The translations under genes were made by a program, and so were the position numbers. Of a DNA stretch of 64,000 nt, positions 55,238 to 62,875 are shown piece after piece. Below the pieces are notes generated by a model. That model worked only from the letters and a program-made list of their open reading frames with translations, was not told where the DNA came from and made no database searches. The number at the start of each line of letters is the position of its first letter. The stretch's first letter is position 1. The stretch comes from Aeromicrobium sp. Sec7.5 (GTDB taxonomy: Bacteria; Actinomycetota; Actinomycetes; Propionibacteriales; Nocardioidaceae): the NCBI RefSeq assembly GCF_036867135.1, contig NZ_JBAJIJ010000001.1:744001-808000 (forward strand), given 5' to 3'.

Positions 55238-56066
55238 GGGCCACACCCTCCACCGGCTCGCCGCCGACCTCACGGACGCGTTCGCGGGCCGTCGGGTCCG
55301 GTCGACGAGCCCGCAGGGGCGCTTCGCGGCCGGTCGGGTGGACGGTCACACCCTCGTGGGGGCGCAGGCCTGGGGCAAGCACCTGTTCGTGGCGGTGCGG
55401 GACGTCCCGTGGCAGGTGCACGTGCACCTGGGCCTCTACGGCTCCTTCCGGCTCCAGCCCGGCTCCCGACACGCCGTGGTGGGGCAGGTCCGCTGGCGCC
55501 TCACGGCCTCGGCGCGGTCCGGGTCCCCGGTGACGGCGGACCTGCGAGGACCGACGACCTGCGAGCTGCTCCTGCCGGGCGAGGTGGAGTCGGTGATCGC
55601 TCGTCTCGGACCGGACCCGCTCCGGGCCGACGCGGACCCAGACCGGGCGTGGGCGCGCCTGCACCGGTCGCGCAGGTCGGTGGCGGCGCTGCTCCTGGAC
55701 CAGACCGTCCTGTCCGGGGTCGGCAACGTCTACCGGGCCGAGGTGCTGTTCCGCCACGGCATCGACCCGATGACGCCGGGATCGGCGATCGACCGCACGA
55801 CCTGGCAGGGGATCTGGGACGACCTCGCGGCCCTGATGCGCACCGGTGTCGAGCGCAACCGCATCGACACGGTCCGCCCCGAGCACGAGCCCGAGGCGAT
55901 GGGTCGTCCCGCTCGTGACGACGACCACGGCGGCGAGGTCTACGTGTACCGGCGCGACGGGATGCCGTGCTGGGTCTGCGGCGCACCGGTGGCGACGACC
56001 GACCTCGACCAACGTCGGCTGTTCTGGTGCCCCACGTGCCAGCCCGCGGCTAGGGTCGGGGCGTGA
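55230..56066 (+). CDS. nei: Fpg/Nei-family DNA glycosylase
   Basis: 278 residues. The mature N-terminus PEGHTLHRL supplies the catalytic Pro2-Glu3; a helix-two-turn-helix ALLLDQTVLSGVGNVYRAE binds DNA; the C-terminal zinc finger is CWVCG...FWCPTC. PEGHT rather than PELPE marks the endonuclease VIII (oxidised pyrimidine) branch. The GTG start lies within rpiB. Syntenic with Rv2464c. Confidence 0.93.
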   Translation: MPEGHTLHRLAADLTDAFAGRRVRSTSPQGRFAAGRVDGHTLVGAQAWGKHLFVAVRDVPWQVHVHLGLYGSFRLQPGSRHAVVGQVRWRLTASARSGSPVTADLRGPTTCELLLPGEVESVIARLGPDPLRADADPDRAWARLHRSRRSVAALLLDQTVLSGVGNVYRAEVLFRHGIDPMTPGSAIDRTTWQGIWDDLAALMRTGVERNRIDTVRPEHEPEAMGRPARDDDHGGEVYVYRRDGMPCWVCGAPVATTDLDQRRLFWCPTCQPAARVGA

Positions 56067-57166
56067 CCAGCCCGGCTCGTCGAGCGTTCCGCGCGATGCG
56101 CGAGTACGTCAACGACACCGTCGTGCGGTGGCGCAGCGGCACGCGTGAGGGGCAGCTCAAGGTCTTGGCGGCGATCGCCGGTCTCGACGTGGCCTTCCTG
56201 GCGATCTCGCTCTACGACTACAGCCGGATGCCGATCAGCGGCTTCTACCTGCCGCTCCTGCTCGGCATGCTGCTGCTGCGTTTCTGGCCCTTGGTCTCGC
56301 TGGTCTCCCTGACCGTCGTGTTCGGCGTGATCACGGTCGTCGACCAAGGTGCCCTCACCCCGGCCCGCACCACCTCGATCCTGCTGATGGCGTGCTCCAT
56401 CAGCCTGATCCTCTACCAGGCCAGCCGCCAGCGCTCCGGGCTCCCCGGTCCACTCGGCCAGGCGATGCTGGTCGACCTGCGCGACCGGTTGCAGTCGCAG
56501 AGCACGATCCCGGACCTCCCGGCGGGCTGGCGCAGCCAGTCGGCGATGAAGACCGCGAGCGGCATCAACTTCGCCGGTGACTTCCTGGTGGCCAACCTCT
56601 CCAAGGACGAGCGTCGTCTGGAGATGGTTCTGGTCGACGTGTGCGGCAAGGGTGTCGGCGCGGGGTCGCAGTCCCTGCAGTTTGCCGGTGCGCTCGGCGG
56701 TCTGATCGGGGCGCTGCCCCCCATCGGGCTGTTCGGCGCGGCCAACGACTTCCTGCTCCGGCAGCGCTGGGACGACGGCTTCGCCACCGCGGTCCACGTC
56801 CTGGTCGACCTGCGGACGGGGGAGTACTCGATCCTCAACGCCGGCCATCCGCCGGCGATGCGCTGGGACGCCGTGAACGGCGAGTGGGGCGTCGACGGTG
56901 CCCGTGGCCTGGCCCTCGGGATCGACGAGCGGCCCGAGTTCCACCAGACGACCGGTCGGCTCGACCTCGGGGACGCGCTGATGTTCTACACCGACGGCGT
57001 CGTCGAGTCGCGCACGCGCGACATCGGTGCCGGGATCGAGTGGTTGCGCGACGTGGCCCGGCCGATCGCCGCGGCCGGCCTGGACAACGCGCCCCGGCGG
57101 ATCCTCGCGCTCGTGACCGAGGGTGGCGACGACCGCGCGGTCCTGGTCGTCGAACGCCGCGCCTGA
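56063..57166 (+). CDS. Membrane-anchored PP2C/SpoIIE-type serine phosphatase
   Basis: 367 residues. Three or four membrane helices lie between residues 35 and 120 (LKVLAAIAGLDVAFLAISLY and on). A SpoIIE-type phosphatase follows: MVLVDVCGKGVGAG (metal Asp), DDGFATAVHVLVDL, ILNAGHPPA, and MFYTDGVVESR. Such enzymes usually dephosphorylate anti-sigma-factor antagonists; no partner is adjacent. GTG 56063 overlaps the nei stop, but TAGGGT (56051-56056), 6 bp upstream, gives it its own leaderless promoter. Confidence 0.88.
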   Translation: MTSPARRAFRAMREYVNDTVVRWRSGTREGQLKVLAAIAGLDVAFLAISLYDYSRMPISGFYLPLLLGMLLLRFWPLVSLVSLTVVFGVITVVDQGALTPARTTSILLMACSISLILYQASRQRSGLPGPLGQAMLVDLRDRLQSQSTIPDLPAGWRSQSAMKTASGINFAGDFLVANLSKDERRLEMVLVDVCGKGVGAGSQSLQFAGALGGLIGALPPIGLFGAANDFLLRQRWDDGFATAVHVLVDLRTGEYSILNAGHPPAMRWDAVNGEWGVDGARGLALGIDERPEFHQTTGRLDLGDALMFYTDGVVESRTRDIGAGIEWLRDVARPIAAAGLDNAPRRILALVTEGGDDRAVLVVERRA

Positions 57167-57226
57167 CAGCGCTCAGGTGACCCCGTCGCCGCCTATACCT
57201 GCTTGAGGGCGAGGGGAGGCACACTC

Positions 57227-57388
57227 ATGGGACGCAGGTGGATCGAGGACGACCCGTTGGACGCGGGCGTCACGCTCGCGCAGCCCGCGGACGAGCTGCG
57301 TGCCCCGGGCATCGCGTCCGTGCTGGGTCTCGGCCCGGTGGTCTCGGTGCTGGTCCTGGTCGTCACCGTGATCGCGCTGGTCGACTAG
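57227..57388 (+). CDS. Small single-helix membrane protein
   Basis: 53 residues, MGRRWIEDDPLD at the start and one C-terminal membrane helix (VVSVLVLVVTVIALVD) reaching the stop, the layout of a tail-anchored micro-protein. GAGGGGAGG lies 6-8 bp before ATG 57227 and a TATACC box at about 57194-57199. No family recognised. It is alone between the phosphatase and tRNA-Gly. Confidence 0.6.
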   Translation: MGRRWIEDDPLDAGVTLAQPADELRAPGIASVLGLGPVVSVLVLVVTVIALVD

Positions 57389-57452
57389 GTCGAACGGACC
57401 GTGGCCGTGCGGGTGTTCTGTGGCATCATGGGGGCGCCGCGCGAGCGGCATC

Positions 57453-57528
57453 GCGGACGTAGCTCAATGGCTAGAGTCTCTGCCTTCCAAGCAGAATGTT
57501 GCGGGTTCGAGTCCCGTCGTCCGCTCCA
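57453..57528 (+). tRNA. tRNA-Gly (TCC anticodon)
   Basis: Acceptor GCGGACG pairs with CGTCCGC; stem TCTGC/GCAGA encloses loop CTTCCAA with TCC; T-arm GGGTTCGAGTCCC; CCA encoded. Confidence 0.95.
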
Positions 57529-57816
57529 CGGCCCCGTCGTCTCGGTGCGCCACAGAAAAGACCGCGGGTACGCCCGTTCGGTGTGACACTGAGGGCGCAG
57601 GACTGCTGCTGCTCCGGGAGATCTTCATCTGAGCGTCGCTGCGGTCCGCGCCACCGCTGGGCTTCGGGAGGAAGCGCAGGCACGCTCGACGCGACCTTGG
57701 CCGATATCACATCCTGGCCGTCGCGGAGTGGTCCGCCAACCGCGATGCCTTTCGCTGGCGTGGACGATCAGAAGCCGCGACCCTTCTCCAGCTGGTCGTG
57801 AGAATCGAACCGCACC
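57529..57816. other. Intergenic region without a recognisable gene
   Basis: 288 bp between tRNA-Gly and the ice-binding gene. The open frames here are continuations of the tRNA or have no ribosome site and no recognisable product. A bulged hairpin around 57569-57590 (ACCGCGGG...CCCGTTCGGT) could terminate the tRNA transcript. No clear promoter for the downstream gene is seen. Confidence 0.5.
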
Positions 57817-58914
57817 ATGTTCTTCCCCTCGTCGTCCTCATTCGTGCCGTCCCGCCGCATGCGCCGGTCCCCACGACTCGTCCTCGGTGTGGCCCTGGCC
57901 GCCGGGGCAGCGTTGGCCGCCGCGCCCCACGCGTACGCCGCGGATCCCGCGATCGACCTGCAGTCGGCCGGTGGGTTCTCCGTGCTGGCCGGATCGGGTA
58001 TCAGCAACACGGGCCTCACCCGTGTGGCGCAGAGCATCGGCTCCTTCGAGACCCCGACCATCTCGACCGACACGCCCTTCGACTACACGGCCCCGGGCGC
58101 CACGAACCATGCCGGCAACGCCGTCACGCAGCTGGCCAAGGCTCATCTCCTGGACGCGTACAACGCCGCCGTCGGTGCGGGTCCGCCCAGTTCCATCCCG
58201 CAGGAGCTGGTGCGCATCGCCCCGTACCTGCCTGGGGTCTACGCCGTCGAGAGCAGCATGCTGCTGAGCGGTCCCATCACCTTGGACGGCGGCGGCCGGT
58301 CCGACGGGGTGTTCGTGTTCCAGGCGCCCACCTCGTTGACCACAGCCTCGAACTCCGCCGTGCAGTTCGTCAACGGGGCACAGCCGTGCAACGTCTACTG
58401 GCAGGTCGGCAGCTCGGCGACCTTCGGCACCGGGACGACGTTCGTCGGCAACGTGCTGGCCTCCACGAGCATCACCGCGAACACCAACGCGACCTTCCAG
58501 GGTCGGCTCCTCGCGAGCAACGGTGCGGTGACCCTCGACACCAACACCATCACCGCGCCGGCCTGCGCCACCGACGGCGACGGCGACGGCGATGGTGACG
58601 GCGATGGAGACGGTGACGGTGACGGCGATGGTGACGGTGACGGCGACGGCGATGGTGATGGTGACGGCGGGACGACCGTCCCCGGGGGTGGCACGGGCGC
58701 CGGGCCCGGCACACCGGCTGGCCTCCCGGGTGTCGGCGGGCCGGGCTCCGGCCTCGACGGCGGGACCGGCCTGTCGACGGGCCCGCGGCCCCCATCGGGC
58801 GAACCGCGGCTGCCGGACACCGGCGGACCCGCCGGGCTGCTCCTGGCGACAGGTCTGCTCGCGGTGTCCGGCGGTGGTCTGCTCCTGCACCGACGCCGGG
58901 CTGAGCGGGGCTAG
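57817..58914 (+). CDS. LPxTG-anchored ice-binding-like (DUF3494) surface protein
   Basis: 365 residues. A signal peptide (LVLGVALAAGAALAAAPHAYA) precedes a DUF3494-type ice-binding beta-solenoid: FSVLAGSGISNTG, the cap segment with AHLLDAYNAA, PGVYAVESSMLLSGPITLDG, FGTGTTFVGNVLAS and FQGRLLASNGAVTLDTNTI. Sixteen Asp-Gly dipeptides (58573-58668), then a Gly/Pro spacer, lead to a sortase signal LPDTGG, a membrane helix and an RRR tail. It is probably displayed on the cell wall, where such domains bind ice. ATG 57817 has no ribosome site; ATG 57859 is another option. No sortase gene is in the window. Confidence 0.88.
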   Translation: MFFPSSSSFVPSRRMRRSPRLVLGVALAAGAALAAAPHAYAADPAIDLQSAGGFSVLAGSGISNTGLTRVAQSIGSFETPTISTDTPFDYTAPGATNHAGNAVTQLAKAHLLDAYNAAVGAGPPSSIPQELVRIAPYLPGVYAVESSMLLSGPITLDGGGRSDGVFVFQAPTSLTTASNSAVQFVNGAQPCNVYWQVGSSATFGTGTTFVGNVLASTSITANTNATFQGRLLASNGAVTLDTNTITAPACATDGDGDGDGDGDGDGDGDGDGDGDGDGDGDGDGGTTVPGGGTGAGPGTPAGLPGVGGPGSGLDGGTGLSTGPRPPSGEPRLPDTGGPAGLLLATGLLAVSGGGLLLHRRRAERG

Positions 58915-58947
58915 CTGTCCCCGGTCGCACTAGACTCGCGGCGACCA

Positions 58948-59024
58948 CGGGATGTAGCGCAGCTTGGTAGCGCATCCGCTTTGGGAGCGGAGGGTCGCAG
59001 GTTCAAATCCTGTCATCCCGACCA
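58948..59024 (+). tRNA. tRNA-Pro (TGG anticodon)
   Basis: 77 nt. CGGGATG pairs with CATCCCG, D-arm AGCGCAGCTTGGTAGCGC, anticodon loop TTTGGGA with TGG, T-arm GGTTCAAATCC, CCA encoded. TAGACT at 58931-58936 is a probable -10 box. Confidence 0.95.
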
Positions 59025-59157
59025 GCCGATCCACGGGGTGGATTTGAGGAGGAGGCGCGCCAGCGCCGACGGGGTCCTGTCATCCCGACCAGCCGATCCA
59101 CGGGGTGGATTTGAGGAGGAGGCGCGCCAGCGCCGACGGGGTCCTGTCATCCCGACC
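59008..59157. repeat. 67-bp tandem repeats carrying the 3' end of tRNA-Pro
   Basis: The last 17 nt of tRNA-Pro (TCCTGTCATCCCGACCA, 59008-59024) recur at 59075 and, minus the last base, at 59142. They are joined by two identical 50-bp spacers that contain an ATCCAC-GGG-GTGGAT hairpin and a GGCGC-GCCA-GCGCC hairpin. Confidence 0.88.
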
Positions 59158-59333
59158 GTGTGATCCACCACCACATGTGTGCAGGAGCTCGGCCGCCCGG
59201 CCGGGTTTGCGCACACATCCGGTGGGCTCCGGCTGGTCGGTCGGCCGCGCCGACCTCGACTCTTGAGAGTCCGGTCGGGTGACGTTCACCTGCACGGCAC
59301 CGCCGCGTCCGCCGCGGCTGGGGCAATGGGGTC
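59158..59333. other. Intergenic stretch before phoD
   Basis: No gene is seen. ATGTGTGCAGG (59174-59184) and TTTGCGCACACAT (59207-59219) form a loose inverted repeat around GGCCGCCCGGCCGG. The last 12 bp hold a weak -10 (GGCAAT, 59322-59327) 6 bp before the phoD start. Confidence 0.5.
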
Positions 59334-60971
59334 GTGCAGCGGTTCGAGGCGCCGACACGTCGCCAGGTCCTGATCGGTGGCATGAGTCTCGCGGCGGTCG
59401 CGGGGGTCGTGGGTCCGGCCGCCTTCCCCTCACCCGCCACGGGGTACCGCCACCACCGGTTCCAGCACGGGGTCGCCTCGGGAGACCCGTTGTCCGACGC
59501 CGTGGTGCTGTGGACGCGGGTGACCCCGTCGATCGAAGCCGTGCCCGGCTCCGGGCTGGGCGAGCCCACCGACGTGGTCTGGGAGGTCGCGACCGACGCG
59601 GGGTTCACCGAGCTGGTCGCCTCCGGCAGCGTCACGACCGATCCGCGGAGCGACCACACCGTGAAGGTCGACGCGACGGGCCTGCTCCCGGGCCTCACGT
59701 ACTACTACCGGTTCCGCAGCGGCCCGGATTCCTCGCCCGTCGGTCGTACCCGCACGACCCCCGCGAACCACGCGGTGGCCGGCACGCTCCGGTTCGGCGT
59801 CGTGTCCTGCGCCAACTGGCAGGCCGGATGGTTCAGCTCCTACCGGCACCTCGCCGAGCGCGGCGACCTCGACGCCGTGATCCATCTCGGCGACTACGTC
59901 TACGAGTACGAGCAGGGCAAGTACTCCTTCGGCTACGACTGGGTCGACGTCCGCAGCCACCAGCCACCGCACGAGACCGTCACGCTGGCCGACTACCGCA
60001 CCCGGCACGCCCAGTACAAGACCGATCCCGACCTCCAGGCGCTGCACGCGCTCGTGCCCTTCGTCGTGACGTGGGACGACCACGAGGTCGCCGATGGCTG
60101 GTTCCCCGGAGGCGCCTTCGAGCACCAGCCCGACGAGGGCAGCTTCGCCGAGCGGCTGTGGGCCGCGCAGCGCGCGTACGACGAGTGGATGCCGGTGCGG
60201 CTGGGAGGCACCGCGGTCGTCGGGGACGGCAACCGGATCTACCGCCGAGTCCGGTTCGGCCACCTGGTCGACCTCCTGATGCTGGACCTGCGCGGGTACC
60301 GCGACGAGAGGAGCGACTCCGGCGACCCGGCCTTGGCCGCGCCCGGTCGCCAGCTCACGGGGGCCGAGCAGTACGACTGGCTGGTCGGCGAGCTCGAGTC
60401 CTCGCCCGCGCGCTGGAAGCTCATCGGCAACCCGGTCATGGTCGCGCCGATGCTGATGCCGCAGCGTCCTCGCGGGCAGCAGCTCGCGCTCGTCACCACG
60501 ACCGACCCGATGTCGTGGGGACCCGCCGAGCCGAACACCGACACGTGGGACGGGTACCCGGCGCAGCGGCGGGCGCTCCTGCAGCGCATCGAGGACCGAG
60601 AGATCTCCGACGTGGTGTTCCTCAGCGGCGACGTGCACACCGCGTGGGCCAACGAGATCCGCGGTTCCCGGGGCGCTCCGGTCGCGGCCGAGTTCGTCTG
60701 CGCGTCGATCACGAGCAACAACGTCGACGACTACATGGGCACGGCGCCCCGATCGGTGTCCGTGGCGATGGAGGAGGCGATCGTCGACCTCAATCCGCAC
60801 GTCCGCTTCGTCAATCTCGACGACCACGGGTACTGCGTCCTGGAGGTCGACGACGCGGGGGCGCGGATGGAGTGGTGGGCGATCAGCGACCGCACCGACC
60901 CGGACGCGTCCGCCCGGCGACTGGCGACGCGGACCCTGACCGCGGGATCCTCGCGGATCCAGACGGTCTGA
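59334..60971 (+). CDS. phoD: PhoD-family alkaline phosphatase/phosphodiesterase
   Basis: 545 residues. The N-terminus TRRQVLIGGMSLAAVAGVVG is a twin-arginine-type signal. A fibronectin-like PhoD_N domain follows (FQHGVASGDPLSDAVVLWTR), then the metallophosphatase domain: FGVVSCANWQ, VIHLGDYVYEYEQG, VTWDDHEVADG, KLIGNPVMVAP, VFLSGDVHTAW. PhoD enzymes use Fe3+/Ca2+ and are secreted to scavenge phosphate. A Pho box was not identified. GTG 59334 lacks a good ribosome site and may be leaderless. Confidence 0.93.
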   Translation: MQRFEAPTRRQVLIGGMSLAAVAGVVGPAAFPSPATGYRHHRFQHGVASGDPLSDAVVLWTRVTPSIEAVPGSGLGEPTDVVWEVATDAGFTELVASGSVTTDPRSDHTVKVDATGLLPGLTYYYRFRSGPDSSPVGRTRTTPANHAVAGTLRFGVVSCANWQAGWFSSYRHLAERGDLDAVIHLGDYVYEYEQGKYSFGYDWVDVRSHQPPHETVTLADYRTRHAQYKTDPDLQALHALVPFVVTWDDHEVADGWFPGGAFEHQPDEGSFAERLWAAQRAYDEWMPVRLGGTAVVGDGNRIYRRVRFGHLVDLLMLDLRGYRDERSDSGDPALAAPGRQLTGAEQYDWLVGELESSPARWKLIGNPVMVAPMLMPQRPRGQQLALVTTTDPMSWGPAEPNTDTWDGYPAQRRALLQRIEDREISDVVFLSGDVHTAWANEIRGSRGAPVAAEFVCASITSNNVDDYMGTAPRSVSVAMEEAIVDLNPHVRFVNLDDHGYCVLEVDDAGARMEWWAISDRTDPDASARRLATRTLTAGSSRIQTV

Positions 60972-61033
60972 CGCGGACCCGGGGCGCCGTCGCGCCCGCG
61001 CGACCTGCGTGCGGGCCCCTGCCCCCGGACCCG

Positions 61034-61134
61034 TAGACTCGGTACCGGCCCGCGTGAGGTTTTGCCGCGGGCCCGGCTGTTCATGCAGCCCCGTGTCACC
61101 CACCGCACAGTCGTCCACCGCAGGAGTCATCCAC
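61034..61134 (+). promoter_or_regulatory. tig promoter and structured leader
   Basis: TAGACT (61034-61039) is a probable -10, giving a 5' leader of about 90 nt. The leader opens with a strong GC hairpin: CCGGCCCGCG (61045-61054) pairs with CGCGGGCCCGG (about 61066-61076), with one bulged base. The ribosome site AGGAG is 8 bp before GTG 61135. Confidence 0.5.
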
Positions 61135-62511
61135 GTGAAGAGCACCACCGAGAACCTGAGCCCCACCCGGGTCAAGCTCACCATCGAGGTGCCGTTCGAC
61201 GAGTTCAAGCCCGCTCTCGACAAGGCCTACAAGTCCATCGGCTCGCAGATCCAGGTGCCCGGCTTCCGTCGCGGCAAGGTGCCGTCGGCCGTCGTCGACC
61301 AGCGTGTCGGTCGCGGCGTCGTCCTCGACGAGGCCATCAACGCCGCGCTGCCCGACTGGTACCGCGAGGCCCTGCAGGAGACCGACCTGCAGCCGCTCGG
61401 CCAGCCCGAGATCGACCTCACCAAGTTCTCCGACGGCGAGGACATCGAGATCACGGCCGAGCTCGACGTCCGTCCCGAGGTCGAGCTCCCCGACCTGACC
61501 TCGGTCGAGGTCGAGGTCGCCGCGATCGAGGTCGCCGACTCCGACGTCGACGAGCAGCTCGAGGCGCTCCGCGAGCGCTTCGCCACCTACACCGCGGTCG
61601 AGCGCGCTGCGGCCAAGGGCGACCAGGTCACGCTCGGCCTGGCGGCCGCGCACAAGGACGGCACCGTCATCGAGGACGCCACCGCCGAGGACCTGCCCTA
61701 CCGCGTCGGCGGCGCCGAGATGCTCGACGGGCTCGACGACGCCGTCACGGGCCTCGAGCCCGGCGGCACCGCGACTTTCGCCACGACCCTCGTCGGCGGC
61801 GAGCTCAAGGACTCCGAGGTCGACGTCACGGTCACCGTGACCGAGGTCAAGCAGACCGAGCTCCCCGAGCTCGACGAGGAGTTCGTCCAGATGGCCTCGG
61901 AGTTCGACACGCTCGAGGAGCTCCGCGCCGACCTGCTCGAGCGCATCACGCGCGGCAAGCGCATGGAGCAGGCCGCCGAGGCCCGCGACCTCGTCCTCGA
62001 CGAGCTGCTGAGCAAGGTCGAGGTCCCGCTGCCCGAGGCGCTCGTCGCCGAGGAGCTCGCGGCCCGTCGTCAGCAGATCGAGCAGCAGCTCGCCTACTCC
62101 GGCGTCGCGTTCGAGCAGTACCTCGACGACCAGGAGCAGACGGCCGACGAGTTCGAGGCGGAGCTCGAGAAGTCCGTCCACGACTCGATCGTGTCGCAGT
62201 TCATCCTCGACCAGATCGTCAAGACCGACGAGATCGGCCTGGACGACAACGAGCTGACGCAGCACATCATGCGGCGCGCGCAGCAGTCGGGCGAGGACCC
62301 GAACTCCTACATCCAGCACATCATGGAGCACAACCACGTGCCCGAGATGGTCAGCGAGGTGCTGCGCGGCAAGGCACTCGCGTCGCTGGTCGAGGGTGCG
62401 AAGGTCAAGGACTCCGCCGGCGCCGACGTCGACCTCGCGTCGCTCCAGGCCGACGGCTCGCTCAAGAGCGAGTCCGACGCGGCCGAGGACGAGGCGTCCG
62501 ACCAGGACTGA
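61135..62511 (+). CDS. tig: Trigger factor
   Basis: 458 residues. Ribosome-binding signature VPGFRRGKVPSAVVDQRVG in the N-terminal domain, a central FKBP-type prolyl isomerase domain (KGDQVTLGLAAAHKDG to VTVTEVKQTELPEL), and the helical C-terminal chaperone domain ending in an acidic tail. It binds at the ribosome exit tunnel and folds nascent chains. GTG 61135 matches the family start (VKSTTENLSPTRVKL). tig (Rv2462c) is likewise next to nei in M. tuberculosis. Confidence 0.96.
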   Translation: MKSTTENLSPTRVKLTIEVPFDEFKPALDKAYKSIGSQIQVPGFRRGKVPSAVVDQRVGRGVVLDEAINAALPDWYREALQETDLQPLGQPEIDLTKFSDGEDIEITAELDVRPEVELPDLTSVEVEVAAIEVADSDVDEQLEALRERFATYTAVERAAAKGDQVTLGLAAAHKDGTVIEDATAEDLPYRVGGAEMLDGLDDAVTGLEPGGTATFATTLVGGELKDSEVDVTVTVTEVKQTELPELDEEFVQMASEFDTLEELRADLLERITRGKRMEQAAEARDLVLDELLSKVEVPLPEALVAEELAARRQQIEQQLAYSGVAFEQYLDDQEQTADEFEAELEKSVHDSIVSQFILDQIVKTDEIGLDDNELTQHIMRRAQQSGEDPNSYIQHIMEHNHVPEMVSEVLRGKALASLVEGAKVKDSAGADVDLASLQADGSLKSESDAAEDEASDQD

Positions 62512-62531
62512 CCGGCACCTGCTTCACGCCG

Positions 62532-62563
62532 ACGGGCGCTCGACCTCCGGGTCGGGCGCCCGT
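62532..62563 (+). terminator. Terminator of tig
   Basis: A 14-bp stem with one wobble pair (62532-62545 with 62550-62563), loop TCCG, 20 bp after the stop. Confidence 0.75.
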
Positions 62564-62659
62564 TCTGCTGGGTGGGGGGCGATGTCGGCGAGGCCCGGAG
62601 GATCGGGCAGGACAAGCGGCTGCGGACCACGAGGGTGGTGGCGGCCCGGCGTGATCGAG

Positions 62660-62737
62660 CGGCGAATTGCGGAGTGGACACGGCAGATGGTCGCTGAACA
62701 CGGGAAATTTGCCGTGCCCAGGGACCAGTTGCCTTGC
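62660..62737 (+). repeat. Palindrome B, solitary copy
   Basis: Matches the left repeat of cassette B at 62 of 78 positions, same orientation, with the core ACACGGGAAATTTGCCGTG unchanged. Arms GGCAGATGGTC and GACCAGTTGCC still largely pair. There is no cassette gene or inverted partner nearby. It occupies the 364-bp gap between tig and the next gene, which otherwise holds only the tig terminator and a promoter. Confidence 0.8.
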
Positions 62738-62875
62738 TTGGCGGTCGGATGGCCACCCCCGAGGCCTGCCGCCCTGGTCCGCGGCCGCTTGTCAGTTGCA
62801 TCGCCCACCCCCGTGACCAACGACGCTCCCCGGTGGTCTTGGCAGCACGTGGTGCGACTTGTCACACTGAGTGAC

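Noticed and set aside
61034-61134. Riboswitch in the tig leader
   Set aside because: Only one simple hairpin is visible, with no recognisable aptamer sequence and no terminator/anti-terminator pair.
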